A DNA stretch of 64,000 nucleotides from Candidatus Latescibacterota bacterium (GTDB lineage Bacteria > Latescibacterota > UBA2968 > UBA8231), in the NCBI GenBank assembly GCA_022827835.1, contig JAJEIO010000023.1, forward strand, positions 62,001-126,000, written 5' to 3'. The notes beneath the pieces were generated by a model. The model did no database searches, was not told the origin of the DNA, and saw only the letters and a program-made list of their open reading frames with translations. The position numbers were made by a program, and so were the translations under genes. How positions within the stretch are numbered: the stretch's first letter is position 1; each line of letters begins with the position of its first letter. Shown here piece after piece: positions 39,073 through 47,474 of this stretch.

Positions 39073-39733
39073 GCACGCACATAGCGCCCATCACCTACAC
39101 CAGTTCGAGACGGCGCAGCAGCAATACGAAGCCGCCAGTCTCGGCATGTGGGCGTTCATCATCCAGGAAATCCTGTTCTTTGGGGGGCTGTTCGGTGCCT
39201 ACACCGTGTATCGCAACACCTATATCGAAGCCTTTACCGCTGGCTCGCACCACCTCGACATCTTCTGGGGCACCTTTAACACCATCGTGCTAATCGCCAG
39301 CAGCCTGACCATGGCACTGGCCGTCCGCGCCGCACAGACCGACGCCGGGCGCAACGCGATTACGGGGTGGCTCATCGCCACGATCATTCTCGGCTGCGCC
39401 TTCTTGGGGGTCAAGTACATCGAGTACAGCCACAAATGGCACGAACACCTCATCCCCGGCAGCATGTTCCAGTGGAACGACCCGGCCTTCCCCGAGGTCA
39501 CGCTCGGCAACGCCAAAATTTTCTTCTCGTTTTACTTCGTGATGACTGGGATGCACGCGCTGCACATGGTCGTCGGCGTCGGCATTATGCTGTGGATGAT
39601 CGCCAAGGTCCGGCGCAACGAGATTTCGGCTCAGTACTTCACGCCGATTGAAATCAGCGGCCTTTATTGGCACTTCGTCGATATTGTGTGGATTTTCCTC
39701 TTCCCGCTGCTCTATCTGATTGGACGCCACTAA
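39065..39733 (+). CDS. coxC: Cytochrome c oxidase subunit III
   Basis: 222 residues, five to six helices ([95 protein letters not shown]). I chose TTG at 39065 because AAGGAGG ends six bases before it. The ATG at 39059 directly abuts that site and would leave no spacing. It overlaps coxA by 8 bp. Confidence 0.94.
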   Translation: MSEHAHSAHHLHQFETAQQQYEAASLGMWAFIIQEILFFGGLFGAYTVYRNTYIEAFTAGSHHLDIFWGTFNTIVLIASSLTMALAVRAAQTDAGRNAITGWLIATIILGCAFLGVKYIEYSHKWHEHLIPGSMFQWNDPAFPEVTLGNAKIFFSFYFVMTGMHALHMVVGVGIMLWMIAKVRRNEISAQYFTPIEISGLYWHFVDIVWIFLFPLLYLIGRH

Positions 39734-40074
39734 TGTCTGAACATCACTCTGAACATCACGTCGTCCCGCTCAAGATCTACTTTCTGATCTTTTTCGCCCT
39801 GATGATCGGCACGGTCCTCACGGTAGCTGCCGCCTTCGTCAACATGGGCTTTTTGAATACGCCTGTCGCTCTGATCATCGCTTTGGTAAAGGCATCGCTG
39901 GTCATCTTGTTCTTCATGCACGTGAAATACAGCCCCAAGCTGGTCGGGCTTTTCGCGGTCGCCGGCTTTTTCTGGCTGTGTATCCTGCTGGCCTTGACCA
40001 TGCAGGACTACTACACGCGCGGCTGGGGCGAGGAAGCGCCGGTGGAGTTTCTCAAGCAAGGGTCGTTTTTCTAA
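39733..40074 (+). CDS. coxD: Cytochrome c oxidase subunit IV
   Basis: 113 residues with three hydrophobic helices (IYFLIFFALMIGTVLTVAAA, FLNTPVALIIALVKASLVIL, GLFAVAGFFWLCILLALTM) and a His-rich N-terminus (SEHHSEHHV). VKASLVILFFMHVKY is the signature of the prokaryotic subunit IV family. Start ATG shares its A with the coxC stop (TAATG). Last gene of the operon. Confidence 0.9.
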   Translation: MSEHHSEHHVVPLKIYFLIFFALMIGTVLTVAAAFVNMGFLNTPVALIIALVKASLVILFFMHVKYSPKLVGLFAVAGFFWLCILLALTMQDYYTRGWGEEAPVEFLKQGSFF

Positions 40075-40107
40075 ATCCTAAACCCTCTCCTCTACAGCAT
40101 CTCACGA

Positions 40108-40143
40108 CAATAGCCCGGACCGCTTGAGCGATCCGGGCTATTG
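40108..40143. terminator. Terminator hairpin after the respiratory operon
   Basis: A perfect 12-bp stem, CAATAGCCCGGA with TCCGGGCTATTG, and a loop holding a further CGCT/AGCG pair, 33 bp after coxD. The flanks are AT-poor, so the T-run is weak (TTGTATTG). It can serve both strands, also ending the minus-strand gene at 40165. Confidence 0.75.
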
Positions 40144-40164
40144 TATTGCTGAAATATTGCTACG

Positions 40165-40746
40165 TCACCTATCGTCCGCCACCATGGTTTCGGCCAGCGC
40201 AAAGCAGCAAGAGCTACGAGCTTGACCTAGACTCTTGCTCCAAGCATCGCGGGGATAGGGATGGCCGGGTACGGCCATGCCATCGAGTTGCATCTGGCCG
40301 GCGGTGGCAAAAATCAGCACCGTGAAGACGATATGGGGATTGATGGTGGGCGGGCCGACTAGGGGGTTTTCCAATTGCCCCCAAGTGGCAGTTAGGGTGT
40401 GGTGTTCACTTTGGACAGTCCAAGAAGGATTGCGGTCAATGCGGCCGGCGCGGCTAAAGGTCGCTCCCCATTGAGGTAGATCGCGGTCGAATGGATTATT
40501 GCTGCCACGAATCATGGTGGCAGTAATAAAATCGGCCAAGTCGGGGTTGTCTGTGCAGACGGCGGTTAGACCCGCAGAGCCGGGAATGTCGATATAGGCC
40601 ACCGTTCCCTGACCTGCGGGGCTGTAGGTGGCGTTGTACAGACTAAGTTGTCCGCTATCAACTTCGGCTCCAAGCAGACGCAGATAAAGAATCCAGTGCT
40701 CGCCGGACCAGAGGAGCGGACCGTGGCTGAGGGTGGCTGAGGTCAT
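40165..40746 (-). CDS. Hypothetical protein, unknown
   Basis: 193 residues, soluble, no signal peptide, no membrane segment. Mixed beta character (WILYLRLLGAEVDSGQLSLY, GTVAYIDIPG, HIVFTVLIFATAGQMQLDG). It resembles no family I know. It follows the GroES-like gene by 21 bp and may be part of that transcript. Confidence 0.6.
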   Translation of the reverse strand: MTSATLSHGPLLWSGEHWILYLRLLGAEVDSGQLSLYNATYSPAGQGTVAYIDIPGSAGLTAVCTDNPDLADFITATMIRGSNNPFDRDLPQWGATFSRAGRIDRNPSWTVQSEHHTLTATWGQLENPLVGPPTINPHIVFTVLIFATAGQMQLDGMAVPGHPYPRDAWSKSLGQARSSCCFALAETMVADDR

Positions 40747-40767
40747 GGATTGCTCTCTTCGCGGGCC

Positions 40768-41130
40768 TCAAGCAATGTCGCGGACGAGCACTAAGATCGC
40801 CGCCTGCGGCACGACGATGAACTTCTCGTCGTCGAACTTGATTTCCACCGCGTCCTTGCGCAGGAAAATGGCGTGGTCGCCTTTTTTGGCTTGGAGGCCA
40901 ATGTAGCGCATCTGCTCGCCCCCCTCTTCCCAAGGCGCGCCATCATCATCGGCTTTCGGCGGCAAGGGAACGCCCGGCCCCACTTCTTCGATGCGCCCGC
41001 TTTGCACATCCTCCTTTTCCAAGGCGGTCGGCGGCAAATAGAGCCCCACGGCCGTGCGCTCTTCCATGTCGTCAACCCGGATGAGCACGCGGTCGCCGAC
41101 TACGTACAGTTCCTTGTCACCCCTAATCAT
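40768..41130 (-). CDS. GroES-like co-chaperonin
   Basis: 120 residues from ATG at 41130, with AGGAGGAG before it. The GroES fold is visible: VVGDRVLIRVDD, GLYLPPTA, GRIEEVGPG, the loop and VVPQAAILVLV at the end. GroES is ~97 residues; the surplus is in the segment VPLPPKADDDGAPWEEGG. The mobile-loop triplet (IVL type) reads GLYLPP, which is close. No groEL lies nearby, so it may be a diverged co-chaperonin paired with a distant GroEL. Confidence 0.72.
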   Translation of the reverse strand: MIRGDKELYVVGDRVLIRVDDMEERTAVGLYLPPTALEKEDVQSGRIEEVGPGVPLPPKADDDGAPWEEGGEQMRYIGLQAKKGDHAIFLRKDAVEIKFDDEKFIVVPQAAILVLVRDIA

Positions 41131-41144
41131 CTGCTCCTCCTGCG

Positions 41145-42359
41145 TTAAGACGCCAAGCGCAAACACTCGCTGTAGCGCTCAAAGCGCTCCCCTTCCCCCT
41201 CTGCTGGATCGACGTACTTGAGCCAAAGGGCGCTGTCCTTCTTATCGCCGCTAAGTTTGCGACGGCTGCCGAGGTTGCTCGGATCAATACCGTTCCACAC
41301 CACTTGGCCGTCCTGCATATAGATGAACTCCCCTCGATAGCGGTCGATGAGCTTCCGCTGTTCGTCTTGGTAGATCAGCCCTTGTTCGCAGGTGGTGCGC
41401 CGCCAGTTGGCCACTGTGGCGTCTGAGTCCGTAGATACCGAGTCAAATTCGGCCAGCGGGGCCTCGACCTCACTCACAAAATCGATCTCGTTCAAATCCA
41501 CTGTGCCAAAGCCGTGCTTGGCAGCTATCAGCAGGTGGTTGCGGTCGCGGCGGAAAGGTGGGGTCGGCCAATCGGAGTGAGGATCGTGGCCCATCAGGGT
41601 CATGCCGCAGGCATCGGTCGCCACCGGATGATCGCCAGCCATCAAAGCGTCGCAAATCCGGCCCTCGCCGCCCCATTCGCGGCCCCATTGGCCAGTGAGG
41701 GCCTCGACGATGTTGAGGCAGGGTTTGGTAATCATGCCCAAGTCCGGCAGGACGTAGGAAAGCCGGATGAGATGGTGGTAATACGACCGCGTCCGCCCTT
41801 CCGGCGGGATCATCGGCGGCAGGCCAAAGAGGTTTTTCAGGGTCAAGGTAATGCCCATAAAGGCGTGATTCTTCATCTTGGCGATGGATACCACCTCGTC
41901 GGCCTCGGCAAAAATGGCATTGAGCAAATAGCGGTCGAACATGCAGCCGCCACCGGGCACGTCGTACGTGGCAAAGGGAGGCAAATTCGAGTCCACATAG
42001 CGGACGCCAAAATCGTCCAGAATATAGCGGTAGTTAAAGTCGTCGGGCGTTACATGGCCGTTGCCATAGGGGTAGGTGTCGGTGGCGATTAGCTCGGCTG
42101 TAGTCCGCTCCCGCAGTAAGCGCAGCACCGCGCGGGCCACGGCATCATCTACCAACTCCCTGCGGCGACCAGCGAAGTACTCGATGCGCTCCGGCGGCTT
42201 GATCATATTGAATTTTAATACGATCCGCTGCGCCTTTTCCAGCTTCTTCCAAGAGCGCTCCAGCGGATCGGTAGTCCGCTTGAGGACTTCGTAGATTTCT
42301 TCCTCGCTCGCCCGATGGTCGCAATGCGAGGCCCTAACTGTGTACTGTCTATTGGCCAT
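41145..42359 (-). CDS. DUF362-family protein
   Basis: 404 residues. DUF362 core visible as VLKFNMIKPP, then ADEVVSIAKMKNHAFMGITL, NLFGLPP and later CDALMAGDHPVATDACGMTL. No ferredoxin-type cysteine motif, which some members carry. Function of the family is not settled (iron-sulphur-related proteins, some in plant-pathogen contexts). Separated from tolC by 34 bp with AAGGGGGAAGG before its ATG. Confidence 0.8.
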   Translation of the reverse strand: MANRQYTVRASHCDHRASEEEIYEVLKRTTDPLERSWKKLEKAQRIVLKFNMIKPPERIEYFAGRRRELVDDAVARAVLRLLRERTTAELIATDTYPYGNGHVTPDDFNYRYILDDFGVRYVDSNLPPFATYDVPGGGCMFDRYLLNAIFAEADEVVSIAKMKNHAFMGITLTLKNLFGLPPMIPPEGRTRSYYHHLIRLSYVLPDLGMITKPCLNIVEALTGQWGREWGGEGRICDALMAGDHPVATDACGMTLMGHDPHSDWPTPPFRRDRNHLLIAAKHGFGTVDLNEIDFVSEVEAPLAEFDSVSTDSDATVANWRRTTCEQGLIYQDEQRKLIDRYRGEFIYMQDGQVVWNGIDPSNLGSRRKLSGDKKDSALWLKYVDPAEGEGERFERYSECLRLAS

Positions 42360-42393
42360 GATGCCTTCCCCCTTTTTTGTTAAGTGTTTGTGG

Positions 42394-43722
42394 CTACTCG
42401 CCGAGGACGCCCACGGTCTGTTCGAGCCGCATCAGGGCAAGCGCCTTGTCGCGGCGCGCGATAGCGCTTTGCGTGCGCGCTTCTACTAGGGCCAATTGTG
42501 CATCCAGATTTTCCAATTGCGTGCCGACTCCGCTCGCATAGCGCACCTCGGCGACCTCCAGCCCCTTCGCGGCCTGTAATACTGCATCGCGGTGGGCCTC
42601 AATGCGCTGGCTCGCTTCCTCGACGGCATAATAGGCCTGTTGGATTTGCAGCCGCACCTGCCTCGCGATTCGCTGATGATCGTACTCTATCCGGCGCAGA
42701 TCCTGCCGCGCCTGCGCGACGCGGGCCCCAGTGAGCCGCCCGTCGAAAAGCGGCATTTGCACTACCAGCCCCGTGTTCCAACTCTTGCGCCACTCCCGAT
42801 CGGCTAGGTCGAACTCGTCGCTTTGGAACTGGGTTTGCCCAGCAGCTACCAGTTCCACGCTAGGCCGGGTGGACGCCTGATCGGCTGCGATCTTCCGCTC
42901 GTGCCATCCTATTTCCTGCTCGACGTGTGCCAACTCTGGCCGCTTCGCTAACCCCAAGACGACGAGCCCGTCCAGATCATCGAGATCCAGTGTCGTCTCG
43001 GTGCGGAACGTTCCCCTTACTTCTATGGCTTGGTCTAAGTCTAAACCCACGACATCCTTGAAGGCCATAGTGGCCAGTCGCAGATTATTTTCGGCGCTGA
43101 TAGAGTCGGCCCGCATGTTTGAGACCTGTACCTGAGCGCGCAACTGATCCAGCTCAGCGGCCCGACCAGCCTGCGCCCGTGCCTCCACCTGAGACAGATT
43201 GCGTCTAGCCCACGCCAGCGCCAAGTGCGATACGGTGCGCAACTCCTCTGCTAGGAGCAGGTCGTAAAAACGCTCCTCTACCTCGGCTAGCACAAGCTGA
43301 GTTGTCTGCCGCTCGGTTTCGCCGAGCATGGCAAATTGGCGGCGAGCCATGTCCTCGGTAGCGCGAATGCGACCTCCGGCATAGAGCGGCTGACGCACGC
43401 TCAGGACGCCCGTGAGGTTGTTTTCCGTGCCGATCCTGACGGCATTGCCAGCAAAAACAAAAGAAGGCAGCAGCCAGTTGCGGCTATACGTGAAGGAGGC
43501 ATCGACTTGCGGCAACCCCGCCGCTCGCGCTACGCGAAGTTCCTCGCGCCCGCGCAGCAGGTCAATGCGGGCTTGCAACAGGTGCTCGTTGTTTTCTTGC
43601 ACCAAAGCCAACCCGGTTTGCAAGTCGAGAATCAGCGGCTCGGCCTCTGCTCGAGCCGGGCGACTAGAGACTGCACACAAGACCATCAAGCAGAACGCCC
43701 CCACCCCGGTCTTGCTCAACAT
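42394..43722 (-). CDS. TolC-family outer-membrane efflux protein
   Basis: 442 residues from ATG at 43722, just overlapping the glutaredoxin gene. Signal peptide (VGAFCLMVLCAVSSRPARA), then two repeats of the TolC helix-hairpin fold. The long helices are visible in LTGVLSVRQPLYAGGRI and in VVQMPLFDGRLTGARVAQAR. The repeat ends carry the family phrase RQPLYAGGR. It forms trimeric tunnels used by export systems. No RND or MFP partner gene is in the window. Confidence 0.88.
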   Translation of the reverse strand: MLSKTGVGAFCLMVLCAVSSRPARAEAEPLILDLQTGLALVQENNEHLLQARIDLLRGREELRVARAAGLPQVDASFTYSRNWLLPSFVFAGNAVRIGTENNLTGVLSVRQPLYAGGRIRATEDMARRQFAMLGETERQTTQLVLAEVEERFYDLLLAEELRTVSHLALAWARRNLSQVEARAQAGRAAELDQLRAQVQVSNMRADSISAENNLRLATMAFKDVVGLDLDQAIEVRGTFRTETTLDLDDLDGLVVLGLAKRPELAHVEQEIGWHERKIAADQASTRPSVELVAAGQTQFQSDEFDLADREWRKSWNTGLVVQMPLFDGRLTGARVAQARQDLRRIEYDHQRIARQVRLQIQQAYYAVEEASQRIEAHRDAVLQAAKGLEVAEVRYASGVGTQLENLDAQLALVEARTQSAIARRDKALALMRLEQTVGVLGE

Positions 43723-43976
43723 GGTAAACCGCGCTGCCGCAACCACGCCTCGACCTCCGCTCCACCGACATCGGCCAGCATAACGCCGTCGATTTCGACG
43801 CAGGGAGAAGCGTATTGCCGGCTCTTGGCAACCATTTCCGCAAAGGCTTTGCGGTCGCGGGTAATATCCAGTTCCTCGTATGGTAATCCGGCTCTATCGA
43901 GTACCGTCCGCACGCCTGGACTCCAAGGGCAATACGGATTGAGATATGCTTTGATCACAGGAGTAGTCTGTTCCAC
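43716..43976 (-). CDS. Glutaredoxin-like protein
   Basis: 86 residues from GTG at 43976 (VEQTTPVIKAYLNPYCPWS), with AAAGG five bases upstream. An ATG at 44039 would start within the predicted promoter. The active site is CPWS, i.e. one thiol where the usual second Cys is Ser. The cis-Pro stretch is ASPCVEIDGVML and the glutathione region VGGAEVEAWL. Monothiol glutaredoxins bind glutathione and iron-sulphur clusters. Overlaps TolC by 7 bp. Confidence 0.78.
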   Translation of the reverse strand: MEQTTPVIKAYLNPYCPWSPGVRTVLDRAGLPYEELDITRDRKAFAEMVAKSRQYASPCVEIDGVMLADVGGAEVEAWLRQRGLPC

Positions 43977-44002
43977 TTTGGCCTTTCCGATGTACAAGGG
44001 AC

Positions 44003-44028
44003 GCGATATATTGACAAAAACATATCGC
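44003..44028. promoter_or_regulatory. Candidate operator between divergent promoters
   Basis: Inverted repeat GCGATAT - 12 nt - ATATCGC. The space between arms holds the plus-strand -35 box, and the right arm overlaps the minus-strand -10 box (44019-44024). Placement fits a dual-promoter regulator site, but no regulator gene is next to it. Confidence 0.45.
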
Positions 44029-44039
44029 CCGCCTCTCAT
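44011..44039 (+). promoter_or_regulatory. Promoter for the DHH phosphoesterase gene
   Basis: TTGACA at 44011-44016, 17-bp spacer, TCTCAT at 44034-44039, 28 bp before the gene. It interleaves with the minus-strand promoter. Confidence 0.5.
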
Positions 44040-44048
44040 CCCTGTCAA
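44019..44048 (-). promoter_or_regulatory. Promoter for the glutaredoxin-tolC operon
   Basis: Minus strand TTGACA (44048-44043), 18-bp spacer, TATGTT (44024-44019). The leader would run to the GTG at 43976, supporting that start. Confidence 0.5.
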
Positions 44049-44066
44049 GGAAGGGACCTCTAATTC

Positions 44067-44918
44067 ATGAAACCTTCGGCTGAGCTCAGGTCGAAGCCGC
44101 TGGTCCTGTTCCACGGCGGCTGTAACGATGGCTTCTGTGCCGCGTGGATCTACCGGCGCTACGTCAACCCACAAGCCGAGTTTAAAGCGGTTCAATACAA
44201 CACCGACCCGCCGGCTACGGCTGACCGCGATGTCGTCATCCTCGACTTCAGCTACGAGCGGGCACAGCTCATGGAGATGCACGACCACGCCCGCTCGCTC
44301 TTGGTTTTGGATCATCACGAGACGGCTGCGGACGCCTTAGCCGGGCTCGACTACTGCGTATTCGCCGAGGACAAGTCTGGAGCACGCATGACTTGGGAAT
44401 ACTTTTTCGATCCCCGCTCTCAGGTCAGTGCGAGCGATGTCCCTTGGCTGGTGTCCTATACTGAAGACCGTGACCTGTGGCGGTGGGCCTTGGCTGATTC
44501 CAAGGCCGTCAACGCCGCCCTCGCCTCGTACCCGCGCGACTTTGCCGTGTGGGATGAAATCGCCGAGCGTGGGCCACAAGCCCTCGCCGTGGAAGGCCAA
44601 GCCATTCTCCGCTTCCAACACCGACTCATCCGGCCACGCGTTCGGTACCACGGTTGGACCACCATCAGTGGGTTTCGCGTCCCCATTACCAATGCCACGT
44701 TTCTGACCTCTGAAATCGGCAATGCTCTCGCCGAAGGGCATCCTTTTTCCGCGGTGTTCTTCGTCCGTCCAGACAGCAAGGTCGTGTACAATCTGCGCTC
44801 CAAAGGAGACGAAGCCGCGGATGTGGGTCGCATCGCGCGCGATTACGGCGGTGGAGGGCACAAGCACGCGGCGGCTTTTACCCTAGAAACCATGCTGCCG
44901 ATGGAAGCGGGGACGTAA
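44067..44918 (+). CDS. DHH-family phosphoesterase
   Basis: 283 residues. The first metal motif is in LVLFHGGCNDGFCAAW (residues 12-27). The DHH signature appears as LLVLDHHETA near residue 78. A C-terminal DHHA1-like nucleic-acid/substrate module has GGGGHKHAAAF. The family includes exopolyphosphatases and nano-RNases; EDRDLWRW suits the smaller polyphosphatase-like subgroup. AAGGAAGGGA precedes ATG with long spacing. Confidence 0.85.
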   Translation: MKPSAELRSKPLVLFHGGCNDGFCAAWIYRRYVNPQAEFKAVQYNTDPPATADRDVVILDFSYERAQLMEMHDHARSLLVLDHHETAADALAGLDYCVFAEDKSGARMTWEYFFDPRSQVSASDVPWLVSYTEDRDLWRWALADSKAVNAALASYPRDFAVWDEIAERGPQALAVEGQAILRFQHRLIRPRVRYHGWTTISGFRVPITNATFLTSEIGNALAEGHPFSAVFFVRPDSKVVYNLRSKGDEAADVGRIARDYGGGGHKHAAAFTLETMLPMEAGT

Positions 44919-44927
44919 AATCACAAT

Positions 44928-44975
44928 CCAGCAAAACAGGCACCTGCGATCGGTCGCAAGTGCCTGTTTTGCTGG
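44928..44975. terminator. Bidirectional terminator with 16-bp stem
   Basis: A perfect 16-bp inverted repeat (44928-44943 with 44960-44975) encloses a 16-nt loop that itself can form TGCGA/TCGCA. Each arm carries GTTTTGC, giving a short T-run in both directions. It lies between the DHH gene (+) and tRNA-Lys (-); the right arm includes the tRNA's CCA. Confidence 0.75.
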
Positions 44976-45048
44976 TGAGCCCACTGGGAATCGAACCCAG
45001 GACCTACGGATTAAAAGTCCGGTGCTCTACCAGCTGAGCTATAGGCTC
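44973..45048 (-). tRNA. tRNA-Lys (anticodon TTT)
   Basis: 76 nt with encoded CCA. Acceptor GAGCCTA/TGGGCTC, D arm GCTCAGCTGGTAGAGC, anticodon loop CTTTTAA, T arm CTGGG-TTCGATT-CCCAG. Overlaps the terminator arm at its 3' end by three bases. Confidence 0.96.
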
Positions 45049-45070
45049 TGTTCGGTGTTGTATCTAATTC

Positions 45071-45099
45071 AAAATAAGCGGTTTGCGTATCTATCGCAA
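45071..45099 (-). promoter_or_regulatory. Promoter for tRNA-Lys
   Basis: Minus strand TTGCGA (45099-45094), 17-bp spacer, TATTTT (45076-45071), 22 bp before the tRNA. Confidence 0.5.
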
Positions 45100-45156
45100 G
45101 ACTTCCTACCCCACGCGGTGGCTTTTGCCCTAGGCCAGCGGTACCTGCCTATAAAT

Positions 45157-47442
45157 TCAGTAAGCCAAAGCGATAATTTTGGTCGTTTTATGCGTCTGCG
45201 CATCGCCTTGTACCACAACCCGCAAAATGTAGTTTCCCGGCGCGACTAGTTGCCCGAATTCGTCCTGGCCGTCCCAACTCAACGTTATCGGCCCGGCTGT
45301 CTGCTGCTGGTCGTGTAGCACCCGGATTTCCCGTCCGCTCAGGTCGTAGAGTGCTACGTGCAGCAAGCGGGGCTGGAGGACGTTTAATAGGGCAAACTCT
45401 ATCCGCAGCAAATCGCCGATGCCATCTCCGTTGGGCGTCACGAGCGCGGCCGACACCGAGAGTCCGTCAATTAACGCAGAGCTGACCGGTAGCGCCACGG
45501 CGATCACTTCACTGGCAACCGCGTCGATGGCATCGCCTACATCCACTCGTTGCCTTACCTGTCGCTCTTCTCGACCACTGGCTAAGAACGCCTCAAAGGG
45601 CATCTGTTGGCGGTATATCGTGCTGGCGAAGTCGAGTTCAATCAACCCAGCCCGCACGAACGGGTCGGCAAAGGCAATGTCCAATCCGCCATCTACTCGG
45701 GTTATTTCCACGTCTAACACCTGCCCCCCAGAGCGGAGCTCGCCAAGCTCAATGTCTGCCCCTGAACGCATGAGCAATTGATCGAAACCCGTGCTGCCAG
45801 CACCGATATCCCAACCAAGATAATAGGTAAACTCCGTACGCTGCCCTGGCTGAGCCTGGATCGGGTAGATCTCAGCTCGCGTCGCCGCGGCCAAAGGCTC
45901 GGCGTAGCTCAGGACTAGCTCGTCGAGGACCGCCCTCTGCATCGGGTCGTCGCTGAGCAAATAGGCTTGCAATTGGACGAAACGCCTTGGCGTCGGCGAG
46001 AGAAAACCCCGATCCGACCGCTCGTACGCCTGACTCCAGATACTCCAGTCATCGCCGGGCGAACGGACGGTATCAACCCGGCCTTTGAAACTAGGAATTA
46101 GCTTGTTGTATTTCCTCTCGGTTACTTCCTTGCCGTTTTTGTCGTGGAAGACATAGGACTCCTGTAACAGATTGCCCGTCCGCGAGCGAATTTCTACGCG
46201 AGTCCTCTCAGGGGCCTCGACCTGCCAACTCAACCCTGTGGCGTTGCGCACGGCCCCCAGATCGTAGATCGGGGATTGCAAGATGGTGCCAGCGGGAAAG
46301 CCTTCGCCAAAGACTTGGAATTCGGCCGTCGTTCCCGTAATGCAACACTGCCTGTTCGGATAGCGCATCCGCAGATAGCGCAGCGGCCGGAGTGAGAACT
46401 GCTCTTCAAAGTGGACGATATGGCGCAAATTGCGGGGGTGTTCGGGCAACTCCCCTAGGACCTGCCAGCGCAGCGATCCGTCCGGAGCTAGCGATCCGTC
46501 CGACCCCCAGATGATATACCAAGGGAAGTGAATGGCGTTGCGCCGAGTCCAGCGCCAGTCAACGCTGCTGGGTGCAATGCCGGCTAGATCGCCCAAAATC
46601 CGCACCCGATCCACCCAGTACAGGGCACCCAAATCAAAGGTGAATTCCGTGTCGCCGGGTTGGGAAAACCCCCAGTAGCGCCAACTCGACACAATATCGC
46701 CGTCAATCAGCGCGTTGCTATTGCCCGTTGACTCGTAGCCTTCGGCCCGCGTGCCGATTTCGTTGAGGATATCGACCTGACCGCCGCGTTCCCGCATCCC
46801 CAGCGAGATATTGTCCCCCACGGCCTCTACCGCAATCGAGCTGATCCCCGCTCCCACGGTGGGCAAATCCACTTCGATGCGGATGAATTGCAGCGGTTTA
46901 AGGCCGTATTCGATGACCAACTCTCGCTGCTGGTTGAAGCTGTAGCGGACGCGATCGCTATAGCGCACAATACTCGGCAGGGGTAGTCCGGTCGAATCAA
47001 AAAAGCGCTCGCCATTGGACAGTAGAACCTGAAACAACTCCAGCGGCGGCCCATCTTCCCGGAGCCGCAAGATCACTCGCCGTGCAGAAACGACGCGGCC
47101 CAAATCGACCTCGACGTACATGTTCTCGGGATCGTCATCCCAATCGGGAGCCCAGAAGCTGCTCAAGCTCCCGTCAATCAGGTTGCCAGCATCGCCGCTG
47201 TTGGATCCCGCAGCGCGGATACCACCGCCGAAATCCCCGGCATTGGCGACCGCGTCGATATTTCGCCGCACAAATCTGGGGGCAGCTTTCCCACGGCTGA
47301 TTTCGATGGCATTGCCGGGCCGCTGCCACGCATCCCAATCCGCGTTGGTCCCAATCCGTAGTACCTCGCCTGCTGCGGGTGATATCGTGCTGCAGAGCAG
47401 CAATACCTGAAGAAAATACCCTAATTCGCGGTAATTTTTCAC
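45157..47442 (-). CDS. Large secreted protein with discoidin-like domains and FlgD-like C-terminal module
   Basis: 761 residues from GTG at 47442 behind GGGAGG. Signal peptide (LQVLLLCSTISPAAGEV). Two F5/8 type C (discoidin)-like domains: around residues 75-205 (GNLIDGSLSSFWAP, YVEVDLGRVVSARRVIL) and 240-370 (NALIDGDIVSSWRYW, FDLGALYWVDRVRIL). The C-terminus has VTPNGDGIGDLLRIEFALL and YDLSGREIRVL, then LSWDGQDEFGQLVAPGNY, the FlgD/CHU_C-type pattern that precedes secretion-tag modules in FCB bacteria. Likely a carbohydrate-binding surface protein; the middle ~200 residues are unassigned. Confidence 0.72.
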   Translation of the reverse strand: MKNYRELGYFLQVLLLCSTISPAAGEVLRIGTNADWDAWQRPGNAIEISRGKAAPRFVRRNIDAVANAGDFGGGIRAAGSNSGDAGNLIDGSLSSFWAPDWDDDPENMYVEVDLGRVVSARRVILRLREDGPPLELFQVLLSNGERFFDSTGLPLPSIVRYSDRVRYSFNQQRELVIEYGLKPLQFIRIEVDLPTVGAGISSIAVEAVGDNISLGMRERGGQVDILNEIGTRAEGYESTGNSNALIDGDIVSSWRYWGFSQPGDTEFTFDLGALYWVDRVRILGDLAGIAPSSVDWRWTRRNAIHFPWYIIWGSDGSLAPDGSLRWQVLGELPEHPRNLRHIVHFEEQFSLRPLRYLRMRYPNRQCCITGTTAEFQVFGEGFPAGTILQSPIYDLGAVRNATGLSWQVEAPERTRVEIRSRTGNLLQESYVFHDKNGKEVTERKYNKLIPSFKGRVDTVRSPGDDWSIWSQAYERSDRGFLSPTPRRFVQLQAYLLSDDPMQRAVLDELVLSYAEPLAAATRAEIYPIQAQPGQRTEFTYYLGWDIGAGSTGFDQLLMRSGADIELGELRSGGQVLDVEITRVDGGLDIAFADPFVRAGLIELDFASTIYRQQMPFEAFLASGREERQVRQRVDVGDAIDAVASEVIAVALPVSSALIDGLSVSAALVTPNGDGIGDLLRIEFALLNVLQPRLLHVALYDLSGREIRVLHDQQQTAGPITLSWDGQDEFGQLVAPGNYILRVVVQGDAQTHKTTKIIALAY

Positions 47443-47474
47443 GGTGTGCCTCCCGCGCCGGGGTTCAGGGTGCC

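Noticed and set aside
43977..44318. N-terminal extension of the glutaredoxin
   Set aside because: Upstream part is antisense to the DHH gene and the promoter; GTG 43976 has a ribosome site.
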